Assembly (NCBI RefSeq): GCF_003315415.1
Contig: NZ_QNSB01000006.1
Span: 186,001-250,000, forward strand
DNA from: Brevibacterium sanguinis
Lineage (GTDB): Bacteria; Actinomycetota; Actinomycetes; Actinomycetales; Brevibacteriaceae
Reading direction: 5' to 3'
Length of the DNA: 64,000 nt
The translations under genes and the position numbers were made by a program. Shown in pieces: positions 33,690-42,092 of this stretch (positions are counted from its first letter, which is position 1; each line of letters opens with the position of its first letter). The notes beneath the pieces were generated by a model, which was not told the DNA's origin, did not search any database, and was given only the letters and a program-made list of their open reading frames with translations.

Positions 33690-34796
33690 ATGAGCATCGA
33701 CGTCCCCACGACCGGCCGCGCCCTGCCAGAACTGCACCCGGTCCGATTCATCGGCGCGAACGGAGAGCCCGCGGACACCCCGACCGAGGGCCTCACACCT
33801 CCGAGCCCGTCCACCCTGCTCGGCCTCTACCGGCAGATGGTCCTCGTTCGACGCTTCGAAGCCCAGGTCACGGCTCTGACGAAGCAGGGTCGGCTGGCCA
33901 CCTATCCGTCGGCCGCCGGGCAGGAGGCCACCGAGGTGGGGGCCACGACGGCGCTGGGCCCCACCGACTGGCTCTTCCCGACTTACCGTGATTCGGCCGC
34001 GCTGCTCACCCGGGGCATCCCCGTCGCCGAGATCCTCGCCGCGTTCCGCGGGGACTGGCACTGCGGCTTCAACCCGTACGAGTACCACACCGCCCCGGCC
34101 GCCACTCCCCTGGCGACGCAGACCCTGCACGCCACGGGCTTCGCGATGGCGTCGAAGCTCAAGGGCCGAGGTGAGTGCACCCTGACGATCTTCGGCGACG
34201 GGGCGAGCAGCGAGGGCGACGCCCACGAGGCCCTCAACTTCGCCTCGGTGTGGCAGACCCCGACGGTCTTCGTCCTCCAGAACAACCAGTACGCGATCTC
34301 CACTCCGCTGCGCGAGCAGTCGAACGCGACGCTGCTCGCCGATCGCGCCGCCGGCTACGGCATCCCGGGCCTGCGTGTCGACGGCAATGACGTCTCCGCG
34401 GTCTTCGCCGCGGTCAGCGCCGCCCTCGAACGCGCGCGAGCCGGTGAGGGCCCGACCCTCATCGAATGCCTCACCTATCGGATCGAGTCCCACACGAACT
34501 CCGACGATCCCACCCGCTACCGGGATTCCGCCGAGGTGGACCACTGGAAGCGCTTCGACCCGATCTCCCGGGTGGAGAAGTACCTGCGCTCCCGCGGCGT
34601 CCTCGACGACGCCGGCAACGAGGAGATCCTCGACTCCGCCGAGGCGCTCGCGAGTTCGGTGCGCGAGGCGATGAGCACTCCTCCCGACATCGACCCCACC
34701 GAGCTCTTCGACCATGTCTACGCGAAGCCCAGGCACAGCCTCGGCGAGCAGCGCAGGCGGCTCGAAGCGGAACTCGCCCAGGCAGGCCGACGATGA
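33690..34796 (+). CDS. 2-oxoacid dehydrogenase E1 component, alpha subunit
   Basis: A 368-residue thiamine-diphosphate subunit: YRQMVLVRRFEAQVTALTKQG opens the domain, the ThDP/Mg motif GDGASSEGDAHEALNFASVW starts at residue 169 with the Asn in LQNNQYAIS, and the phosphorylation-loop-like YRIESHTNSDDPTRYR is near the C-terminus. It pairs with the next gene to decarboxylate pyruvate or a branched-chain 2-oxoacid; sequence alone does not separate the two, though the alpha2beta2 form fits branched-chain type in actinobacteria. The start ATG 33690 is provisional. It overlaps the beta gene by four bases. Confidence 0.88.
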   Translation: MSIDVPTTGRALPELHPVRFIGANGEPADTPTEGLTPPSPSTLLGLYRQMVLVRRFEAQVTALTKQGRLATYPSAAGQEATEVGATTALGPTDWLFPTYRDSAALLTRGIPVAEILAAFRGDWHCGFNPYEYHTAPAATPLATQTLHATGFAMASKLKGRGECTLTIFGDGASSEGDAHEALNFASVWQTPTVFVLQNNQYAISTPLREQSNATLLADRAAGYGIPGLRVDGNDVSAVFAAVSAALERARAGEGPTLIECLTYRIESHTNSDDPTRYRDSAEVDHWKRFDPISRVEKYLRSRGVLDDAGNEEILDSAEALASSVREAMSTPPDIDPTELFDHVYAKPRHSLGEQRRRLEAELAQAGRR

Positions 34797-35812
34797 CGGT
34801 CACCGCCCTGACCTCGGCCGATCAGGAGCCGGCCCCCGCCCCGGTGACGATGGCGAAGGCGCTCAACCAAGCGCTGCACGACGCCCTGGCCGAGGACGAG
34901 AACGTCGTCGTCTACGGAGAGGACGTCGGCCGCCTCGGCGGGGTCTTCCGGGTCACCGACGGCCTGCGCGCGGAGTTCGGGGCCGAACGGGTCTGGGATT
35001 CACCACTCGCCGAGTCGGGAATCGTCGGCACCGCCGTGGGGATGGCGATGGCAGGGATGCGGCCCGTCGTCGAGATGCAGTTCGACGCCTACGCCTACCC
35101 CGCGTTCGAGCAGATCGTGTCGCAGGTCGCGAAGATGCGCAATCGGACGAAGGGCCGGGTGAGCCTGCCGATGACGATCCGGATCCCCTGCGCCGGCGAC
35201 ATCGGCGGTGTCGAGCACCATTCGGATTCCTCGGAGGCCTACTGGTGTGCGACGCCCGGCCTCACCGTCGTCACCCCCTCGAACCCGGCCGACGCCTACT
35301 CGATGCTGCGGGAGTCGATCGCCTGCGACGACCCGGTCATCGTCATGGAGCCGAAGTCCCGGTACTGGATGAAGGAGACGCTCAGCCTGCCCGTGACCAC
35401 CGCGCCGATGGACCGGGCGGTCGTCGTCCGCGAGGGCGCCGACGTGTCCCTGCTCGCCTACGGGCCGACCGTCCGCACTGCCCTCGAGGCCGCCGAGGCC
35501 GGTGCCGAGCACGGGCTGTCCGTCGAGGTCGTCGACCTCCGGTCGCTCTCCCCCTTCGACGACGCGACCGTCTCGGAGTCCGTGCGCAAGACCTCGCGCG
35601 CGGCGGTCATCCATGAGGCCGCGCAGTTCGGGGGCTTCGGCGCCGAGGTGGCCGCCCGGGTGACCGAACGCAACTTCGTCCATCTCGCCGCCCCGATCCT
35701 GCGGATCACCGGCTTCGACACCCCGTACCCGTCACCGAAGCTCGAGGAGCACTACCTGCCGACACCCGATCGCGTCCTCGACGCCCTCGAGACCTGGGAC
35801 TGGGAGCTGTGA
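34793..35812 (+). CDS. 2-oxoacid dehydrogenase E1 component, beta subunit
   Basis: A 339-residue transketolase-like beta subunit: MAKALNQALHDALAEDENVVVYGEDVGRLGGVFRVT, then GMRPVVEMQFDAYAYPAFEQIVSQVAKMR, and the C-terminal half with VEVVDLRSLSPFDDATV. It forms the E1 heterotetramer with the upstream alpha subunit, supplying part of the ThDP site. The start is the ATG at 34793 inside the ATGA overlap; a longer frame upstream is a shadow of the alpha gene. The TGA stop overlaps the E2 start by one base. Confidence 0.9.
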   Translation: MTVTALTSADQEPAPAPVTMAKALNQALHDALAEDENVVVYGEDVGRLGGVFRVTDGLRAEFGAERVWDSPLAESGIVGTAVGMAMAGMRPVVEMQFDAYAYPAFEQIVSQVAKMRNRTKGRVSLPMTIRIPCAGDIGGVEHHSDSSEAYWCATPGLTVVTPSNPADAYSMLRESIACDDPVIVMEPKSRYWMKETLSLPVTTAPMDRAVVVREGADVSLLAYGPTVRTALEAAEAGAEHGLSVEVVDLRSLSPFDDATVSESVRKTSRAAVIHEAAQFGGFGAEVAARVTERNFVHLAAPILRITGFDTPYPSPKLEEHYLPTPDRVLDALETWDWEL

Positions 35813-37419
35813 TGAGCGCCGATCCCCACCGCGACGATCGCGACACCGAGCACTCGGCCGACACCCAGGGCACCGAGCGTTCTGGTGATGCCCGTGGCAC
35901 CGAGCAGGGAAGGATCCGCGAGTTCCATCTGCCCGACCTCGGTGAGGGCCTCACCGAGGCGGAGCTCATCTCCTGGAAGGTCGCCGTGGGCGACGAGGTC
36001 ACGGTCGATCAGCATGTCGTCGAGGTCGAGTCGGCGAAGAGCGTCGTCGAACTGCCCTCCCCGTTCGCCGGCCGCATCGCCGGCCTCCACGCCCGCCCGG
36101 GTGACACCGTCTCCGCCGGTCAGGTGCTCTTCTCCGTCGCCGAGGCGGACAGTGCCGAGGCGAGCGGAGGGGGAAGCGGGGAGGAAGTCGGGGCGAGTGT
36201 CGCAGACGCCGCCGAGGGAAGCGGCGGGCGCGCGGACGCCGAGGCCCGCCAGGCCAACCTCATCGGCTACGGGACCCGGGAGCGCACCGGGCGGTCGAGC
36301 CGGTCGCGGTCGTTCGGCTCGAGGACGGCCGGGCTCTCACCTGTTCCCGACCTGCCAGGGGAGGCCCCCGCGCAGGCCCCGAGCGGCGCGCTCCCACAGG
36401 ATCCGTCCGAGGCGCCCGCACAGGATCCGACCGACACCCATGGACGGGACTCCGCCTCGGCGAGGGTGTCCCCGGTCATCTCCCCCATCGTGCGCAGGCT
36501 CGCGAAGGACCACCGGCTGAGCGCCAAGCACCTGCACGGGTCCGGTCCCGGCGGGCTCGTCACCCGCGCCGATGTCCTCGCCGCCATCGACGAGAGGCCG
36601 GGAGCGGCCAGCGGTGCCGCGCGCGAACAGGCACCAGGAGAGACTCCGTCAGGCGCGCAACCCGACGCTGTCGCCCGCGAACGCGTGCCGGGAGAGACCT
36701 CACCCGCGGCGGGGACGCCCGCCGACGACCACGACACCCGCACCCCGCTCACCGGTCTGCGCAAGGTCGTCGCCGAGCGCCTGTCCCGGTCGCGGCAGGA
36801 GATCCCCGAGGCGACGATCTGGCTCGACGTCGATGCCACCGAGCTGCTCGCGACCAAGCGCGCCCTCGAGGCACGGACCGGGGAGAAGTACTCGCTGCTG
36901 TCCCTCGTCGCCAGGTTCGTCGTCGCCGGACTGAAGAAGCATCCGATCCTCAACTCGTCCGTCGATGTCGAAGCCGGTGAGATCGTCACCCATCGCGACA
37001 TCAACCTCGGTCTGGCGGCGCAGACGCCGCGCGGTCTCATGGTGCCCGTCGTCCACGGCGCCGGCGACATGAGCCTGCGGCAGCTGCGTGACGCGGTGAG
37101 CGAGACCGTCGGGAGGGCGAGCACGGGGACCTTCGCACCGCAGGAGCTGTCCGGCGGGACGTTCACCCTCAACAACTACGGGGTGTTCGGCGTCGACGGA
37201 TCCGCGCCGATCATCAACCTCCCCGAGGTCGCGATGCTCGGCATGGGCCGGATCAAGGAACGGCCCTGGGTCGTCGACGGTCAGCTCACGGTCCGCCAGG
37301 TCATGTACCTGTCCTTCGTCTTCGACCACCGGGTCTGCGACGGCGCCGAGCCGAGCGCGTTCCTCGGCTTCGTCGCCGACTGCATCGAGAACCCGGTCTC
37401 CCTGCTGCCCGAGGTGTGA
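35812..37419 (+). CDS. Dihydrolipoamide acyltransferase (E2)
   Basis: A 535-residue E2 with all three modules. One lipoyl domain (about residues 30-110) carries the modified lysine in VEVESAKSVVELP (Lys76). A peripheral-subunit-binding domain follows (VSPIVRRLAKDHRLSAKHLHGSGPGGLVTRADV, about 220-255), then the catalytic domain with FDHRVCDG (His506, Asp510). Linkers are Ala/Pro/Gln-rich repeats. It transfers the acyl group from E1 to CoA. No E3 (lipoamide dehydrogenase) gene is nearby, so E3 must come from elsewhere. It converges on the acyl-CoA-dehydrogenase-like gene. Confidence 0.9.
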   Translation: MSADPHRDDRDTEHSADTQGTERSGDARGTEQGRIREFHLPDLGEGLTEAELISWKVAVGDEVTVDQHVVEVESAKSVVELPSPFAGRIAGLHARPGDTVSAGQVLFSVAEADSAEASGGGSGEEVGASVADAAEGSGGRADAEARQANLIGYGTRERTGRSSRSRSFGSRTAGLSPVPDLPGEAPAQAPSGALPQDPSEAPAQDPTDTHGRDSASARVSPVISPIVRRLAKDHRLSAKHLHGSGPGGLVTRADVLAAIDERPGAASGAAREQAPGETPSGAQPDAVARERVPGETSPAAGTPADDHDTRTPLTGLRKVVAERLSRSRQEIPEATIWLDVDATELLATKRALEARTGEKYSLLSLVARFVVAGLKKHPILNSSVDVEAGEIVTHRDINLGLAAQTPRGLMVPVVHGAGDMSLRQLRDAVSETVGRASTGTFAPQELSGGTFTLNNYGVFGVDGSAPIINLPEVAMLGMGRIKERPWVVDGQLTVRQVMYLSFVFDHRVCDGAEPSAFLGFVADCIENPVSLLPEV

Positions 37420-37453
37420 TCTCGTCGGTCTTGTCGGATCTGACTCGCTCGGC

Positions 37454-38635
37454 TCAGTCGTCGAGAAGCGCGGCGGCGTACATCGGGCGGGCGGCGTCGA
37501 CGCTCGGGGGATGGAACAGGCCTGCGGTGGCATCCCGGTGGAGGCGACTGAGCTCGTGCGAACTGTCGAATCCGCTTCCGCCGGTGCACATGAGAGCGGT
37601 CTCCGCCGCCCGCCGGGCCGCCTCCGAGGCCTTGATCCTCGCCCCGACGAGCCGCAGCGGCCATCCGGCCCCATGATCGACGAGTTCGTCGAAGTCCCTC
37701 GTGTAGGCGTCGAGCATCGCCGGCACACCGAGGTAATCGAGATGCGCATCGGCCAACCGCGCCCTGGACTCCGGCACCTCCGCGAAGGTGGTCCCGGACT
37801 TCGCGGACTTCCGTCTGCGCAGACCCTGAGCACCGAGCTCGAGGGCCCGAGCCGCGACACCGGCGTAGACGGAGGCGATGAGGAGCTGGAAGTTGCTGGT
37901 GATCGCGAAGGTCAGCAGGTCGGGGTGCCTGCCGGCGGGGATGAGGCGGGACACGCGCTCGGGACGCATCGGGACCGAGTCGAGGATCGTCGCCCGCGAC
38001 TGCGAGGCGCGCATCCCGAGGACATCCCATCGATCCGACACGGTGATGCCCGGCGCATCGCGGTCGATGAAGCCGTAGATCAGCTCCCCGGGCTCATCGC
38101 CCGTGTCCGAGCCGGCGACGAGCCCGTGGACGATCAGCCGAGTCCACACGGGCGAGAGCGAGGTGAAGATCTTCACCCCGGTCAGCAGCCAGCCGCCGTC
38201 GTCGCCCGGTTCGGCGACGGTGGTCGAGCCCTGGAGCACCCAGTCGTTCGAGGGCTCGGAGATCCCGAACGCGAAGATCTCCCCGGCCATGACATCGTCG
38301 AGCACCCAGTTGAGCGAATCGTCGCCGCGGTCGTTCAGCGCCTTGACGACACCCGTGCACATGAGGTGCATGTTGATCGCGAGCGCGGTCGCCGGTGCCG
38401 CCGAGGCGAGGCGCTGCTGGAGCCGGGAGACCTCGTGGAGGCTCAGCCCCGGTCCCCCGTGCGAGCTCGGGACGAACAGCTGCAGGTAGCCCATCGCCCT
38501 GAGCTCCTCGAGGTCCTCGTCGAAGAAGCGGTTCTCCCGGTCGTAGACCGCCGCGCGGTCCCGGAACCGGTCGAGCACCTCGGTGGGCAGGTACTGCTGC
38601 GCCAGATGCGCGTGGCGGGCTTCTCTGTCGGTCAC
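37454..38635 (-). CDS. Acyl-CoA dehydrogenase family flavoprotein
   Basis: A 393-residue ACAD-fold protein: RAMGYLQLFVPSSHGGPGLSLHEV, FAFGISEPSNDW and WLLTGVKIFTSLSPVW (flavin/substrate loops), then MRASQSRATILDSVPM. The C-terminus has GGSGFDSSHELSRLHRDATAGLFHPPS instead of the YEGT loop that carries the usual catalytic Glu, so it may be a monooxygenase-like or otherwise modified member. GTG 38635 has AAGGAG five bases upstream. It is the last gene of the ligase-ketosynthase-ACAD operon, 75 bases after the ketosynthase stop. Confidence 0.8.
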   Translation of the reverse strand: MTDREARHAHLAQQYLPTEVLDRFRDRAAVYDRENRFFDEDLEELRAMGYLQLFVPSSHGGPGLSLHEVSRLQQRLASAAPATALAINMHLMCTGVVKALNDRGDDSLNWVLDDVMAGEIFAFGISEPSNDWVLQGSTTVAEPGDDGGWLLTGVKIFTSLSPVWTRLIVHGLVAGSDTGDEPGELIYGFIDRDAPGITVSDRWDVLGMRASQSRATILDSVPMRPERVSRLIPAGRHPDLLTFAITSNFQLLIASVYAGVAARALELGAQGLRRRKSAKSGTTFAEVPESRARLADAHLDYLGVPAMLDAYTRDFDELVDHGAGWPLRLVGARIKASEAARRAAETALMCTGGSGFDSSHELSRLHRDATAGLFHPPSVDAARPMYAAALLDD

Positions 38636-38709
38636 GGGATCTCCTTGCTCGTCGTCGCGGTGTTTCGTGGGGCGCCGGCCCTCATCGCCCCCTGTCGGTT
38701 CCCCGGCCA

Positions 38710-40116
38710 TCATCGCTCCCGGTCGGGGCGGCGGAGGATGATCGCCCCGTTGTGCCCGCCGAAGCCGAACGAGGTCGACAGGACGGTGTCGATTCCGGTG
38801 TCGGGACCGAGCTCGCGGGCGGCGGTGACGAAGTCCCAGCCGTCGAACTCGGGAGCGTCGAGGTTGATCGTCGGCGGCAGCACCTGGTCCCGCAGCGTCC
38901 GGGCGGCGATGACCGCTTCGACGACGCCGGAGGCTCCGAGCAGGTGGCCGGTGCTCGACTTCGTCGCGGACAGCGGGATCGTTCGCGCCTGCCGGCCGAG
39001 CGCCGAGTCGAAGGCGGCGAGCTCGGCCGCGTCGCCGGCGGGCGTGCCGGTCGCATGGGCGTTGATGTGGTCGATGTCGTCGGGGCCGAGGCCGGCGTCG
39101 GCGAGGCAGATGCGCACGGCCTCGGCTGCCCCGCGCCCCTCGGGGTGCGGAGTGGTGGGATGGTGCGCGTCGCCGGCCGCCCCGAAGCCGGCGAGTTTGG
39201 CAAGCGCCTCGACGCCGCGGGCACGGGCGGACTCGGCCGACTCGAGGAGGATCGCCGCTGCACCCTGGCTCATGACGAAACCGGACCGAGCGTGGTCGAA
39301 GGGGCGGCACGCATCGTGCGGAGAGTCCTCATAGCCGGTGGCGAGCGCCCTCATGTTCGCGTTCGACGCGAGGTTGACCGGGTTGAGGCAGTCCTCCATG
39401 CCGACGACGAGCACGGCGTCGGCATAGCCGTGGCGGATGCGACGCAGTCCCTCGCCGAGGCCGATGGCCCCGCTCGCGCAGGTCGCGGAGACTCCCTGGG
39501 CCGGACCGTGGATGCCGTGGCGCTGGCTGAGCAGCGCGGCGGCGGAGTCCGGAGCGCCGTGGATGGCGAGGGTCAGCGGCACGGAGCGCGGCCCGCCCTC
39601 GAGCAGCGCCCGCGTGGCCTGCTGCATCGCGTCGACCGGTCCCGAACCGGTGGCGGCGATGACGGCGATGCGGGTGCTCTCCCACGGCAGTTCCGCCCAG
39701 GCTGCGCCCGTGGCCGTCGCCGAGTCGCGGCCGGTGGTCGACGCCGAAGCCCGGGTCGTCCCCGGGGCCGTGTCCGCCGTCCTCACGCCGGCCTCGGCGA
39801 GTGCCTGATCTGCCGCGGCGATCGCCCACTGCTGGACCGGGCTGAGCCGGCGGGCCAGTGCCTTCGGCAGCACGGCCTCGGCGTCGAATCCGCTCACCCG
39901 ACCGCCGATGCGCACCGGCAGGTTGGCGAACTCCTCCCCGTCGAGACGTTCGATGGCGCTGCGGCCGCTGCTCACCGCGGCCCACAGGGAGTCGACGTCG
40001 AGTCCGCTCGGGGTGATCGCGCCCATGCCGGTGATGACCACTGCCCGCTCGTCCGGATTCCGCCTGCCCGCCGGATTCCGCACGTCTGCCGCCATCGCCG
40101 CCTCCGTCGCGCTCAC
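38710..40116 (-). CDS. Beta-ketoacyl-ACP synthase (FabF/KAS II type)
   Basis: A 468-residue condensing enzyme with the full Cys-His-His set: Cys213 in VSATCASGAIGL, His354 in NAHATGTPAGD and His391 in KSSTGHLLGASG. A Thr/Ala/Ser-rich insertion at about residues 115-145 is absent from housekeeping FabF. It extends acyl chains on an acyl-carrier protein; no ACP, KR or malonyltransferase is adjacent, so it is likely a specialised synthase in a small pathway. ATG 40116 overlaps the ligase stop (ATGA), linking the two genes. Confidence 0.85.
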   Translation of the reverse strand: MSATEAAMAADVRNPAGRRNPDERAVVITGMGAITPSGLDVDSLWAAVSSGRSAIERLDGEEFANLPVRIGGRVSGFDAEAVLPKALARRLSPVQQWAIAAADQALAEAGVRTADTAPGTTRASASTTGRDSATATGAAWAELPWESTRIAVIAATGSGPVDAMQQATRALLEGGPRSVPLTLAIHGAPDSAAALLSQRHGIHGPAQGVSATCASGAIGLGEGLRRIRHGYADAVLVVGMEDCLNPVNLASNANMRALATGYEDSPHDACRPFDHARSGFVMSQGAAAILLESAESARARGVEALAKLAGFGAAGDAHHPTTPHPEGRGAAEAVRICLADAGLGPDDIDHINAHATGTPAGDAAELAAFDSALGRQARTIPLSATKSSTGHLLGASGVVEAVIAARTLRDQVLPPTINLDAPEFDGWDFVTAARELGPDTGIDTVLSTSFGFGGHNGAIILRRPDRER

Positions 40117-41624
40117 AGTCGCTCTCCTCGTCCCTGCATGATCAGCTCAACCGTCTCCGCCCGGCGGATCTTCCCGCCCACCGTGCGCGGGAGCCGGTCG
40201 AGGCGGTAGACGCGTCGGGGAACGAACTGCGGGGCGAGGTGGGCGCGAGCGTGGGAGAGGACGTCCTCCTTGACGACGTCCTCCTCGACGGCGAGCGCGA
40301 TGACGCTGCCCAGCCGCGGGTCGTCGAGGGAGACCGCGCAGACCTCGCCGAGGCGCTCCCAGCCGTCGAAGGCACGTTCGACCTCCGGAAGCGAGACCTT
40401 GTGCCCGCCGGTGACCGCGATGTCGCCGGCGCGCCCGGCCAGCTGCAGCATCCCGTCCTCGATCCGCCCCTGGTCGTGCACCGTCGCCCACCCGTCGGGA
40501 CCCCTGAGCGTCGCGTCGGTCGTCGCGGAGAGGTAGCCGTACGAGCAGGCCGCGGCGCGCACCCACAGTGTGCCGAGCTCTCCGTCGGCCACGGGCCGGC
40601 CGTCCTCGTCGCGGATCTCGACGTCGATCGTGTCGTACACGGTGATCCAGGTGCCGTCCCCGGCACGACTGTCGCCGATGAATCCGATCTCCGCGGCCCC
40701 GTAGTAGCTGATCAGCCGGGTGTGGGGCAGCACCTCGCCGAGGCGGTCGCGGATGCTGCCGGGCAGGTTCGCCCCGCCCGTGACGACGAGGTCGAGACCG
40801 GAGAACCGTGCGGGTTCACGGCGGGCGGCATCGGCCAGGGCCCGGACGACGGCGGGGACCGCGACGACCCGGGTGATCCCCTCGTCCCGGATCCGCCGGC
40901 TCATCTCGAGCGGTGCGAAGGAGTCGGCGACATGGACGCTGCCCCCGGTCGCCAGGCATTCGATGACGGCGTAGAGGGTGAGGCTGTAGGAGATCGGCCC
41001 GGGCGCCAGCGTGGCGACACCGGGAAGCGGCTCGAGGTGGGCGGCGGAGACGGCGACGTTCGCCCGGTACTGCTCGCGCGTCTTGAGGAACGCCTTGGGG
41101 TCACTCGTCGTGCCGGAGGAGAAGAGCATGAGGAAGGGCTCGGCGCCGTCGCGCACGCTCGGGTGCTCGGTCCCGGCGACCGCGACGACGGCCTCGCGGC
41201 GCCGGAACTCCGCCGGGGTGATGACGGTCCCGGTCCAGCCCTGGGCGGCGAGCGCCTCGGCGAGGTCATCCGAGTCGCTGACGACGACGCCGATCCCGGT
41301 GCGGGCGATGACCGAGACCCGGTGGTCGAGGGGCCAGCGGGGGTCGATCGCGGCCGAGACCGCTCGGAAGCCCGCGAGGCCGGAGAGGATCCGAGCCGTG
41401 TCGAACGCCGATTCGAGGCTGACGGCGGTGATGGGGATGCCCGCGGTCTCCCGGGCAGGTGCGGGAGCCTCGGACTGCGCCGCGTGCAGGGCGGAGACGA
41501 CGGCGAACATGCGCCGGGAGTCGGCGACGAGCTCGCGATAGGTCAGACGATTCTCGGGCCCGACGATGGCAGGCTGATCGGGGTCGCGCTGCGCGACCTC
41601 GAGGATCGACTCGGTGATCGGCAC
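40113..41624 (-). CDS. AMP-dependent acyl-CoA/acyl-AMP ligase
   Basis: A 503-residue adenylate-forming enzyme: P-loop MLFSSGTTSDPKAFLKT, A5 SYYGAAEIGFIGD, then DQGRIEDGMLQLAGRAGDIAVTGGHKVSLPEVE, and a C-terminal lysine in RTVGGKIRRAE. The usual TGD motif appears as VHDQG, a recognised variant in aryl- and fatty-acid ligases. It would load an acyl group onto CoA or a carrier protein. It starts a three-gene operon with a ketosynthase and an ACAD-like protein. The ATG at 41624 has no strong Shine-Dalgarno within view. Confidence 0.82.
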   Translation of the reverse strand: MPITESILEVAQRDPDQPAIVGPENRLTYRELVADSRRMFAVVSALHAAQSEAPAPARETAGIPITAVSLESAFDTARILSGLAGFRAVSAAIDPRWPLDHRVSVIARTGIGVVVSDSDDLAEALAAQGWTGTVITPAEFRRREAVVAVAGTEHPSVRDGAEPFLMLFSSGTTSDPKAFLKTREQYRANVAVSAAHLEPLPGVATLAPGPISYSLTLYAVIECLATGGSVHVADSFAPLEMSRRIRDEGITRVVAVPAVVRALADAARREPARFSGLDLVVTGGANLPGSIRDRLGEVLPHTRLISYYGAAEIGFIGDSRAGDGTWITVYDTIDVEIRDEDGRPVADGELGTLWVRAAACSYGYLSATTDATLRGPDGWATVHDQGRIEDGMLQLAGRAGDIAVTGGHKVSLPEVERAFDGWERLGEVCAVSLDDPRLGSVIALAVEEDVVKEDVLSHARAHLAPQFVPRRVYRLDRLPRTVGGKIRRAETVELIMQGRGERL

Positions 41625-41873
41625 GGCCCGCCTCCATTCGCTCTCTTCGGCCCACCCTCACCCTACTGGACGGGTCGTGACTCGGTCCCGGGAGCACGAC
41701 GAGTGACCGCGCGGCTCCGACAGCCTCGCATCGATGTCCTGCCGCGCGGCGAGCGCCTCCATAATCGAGCGAATCTGTGGTGAATGAAATTCAGCAGCGC
41801 CGTCAGCGATTGTCCGGCTCACGAGAACTATCTATGCCGCCCATTGATGAATTCACTGGGAGCAAATCCGAAA

Positions 41874-41886
41874 TGTAACGTTACGG
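41874..41886. promoter_or_regulatory. LacI-type palindrome
   Basis: TGTAACGTTACGG contains the perfect palindrome GTAACGTTAC (41875-41884) with a central CG, as in LacI-family operators. It lies about 120 bases upstream of the promoter of the MFS gene at 42093. The gap 41625-42092 contains no other gene. Confidence 0.4.
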
Positions 41887-41992
41887 CTGGTCAGAGCACT
41901 TTCGTGAATTCGAGCAATTTCCCGCACGCCGCTCGGATCCGGTTACCACCCGGTCAGTCATGATTCGGTCATGAGATCGCCGAGCACAATTC

Positions 41993-42020
41993 TTGACGTG
42001 ACCTCGAGTGGAGATATACG
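41993..42020 (+). promoter_or_regulatory. Sigma-70-type promoter
   Basis: TTGACG, 16 bases, TATACG. This fits a -35/-10 pair about 70 bases upstream of the MFS gene's GTG at 42093. The first downstream ATG (42033) would be too close to the transcription start for a usual leader. Confidence 0.5.
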
Positions 42021-42092
42021 TTCTCAAGGCTGATGAAACTCGGCTTTCGCATCGTGGAAGATTCGACGGCCGTCCATTCGAGAGGACTCAAC

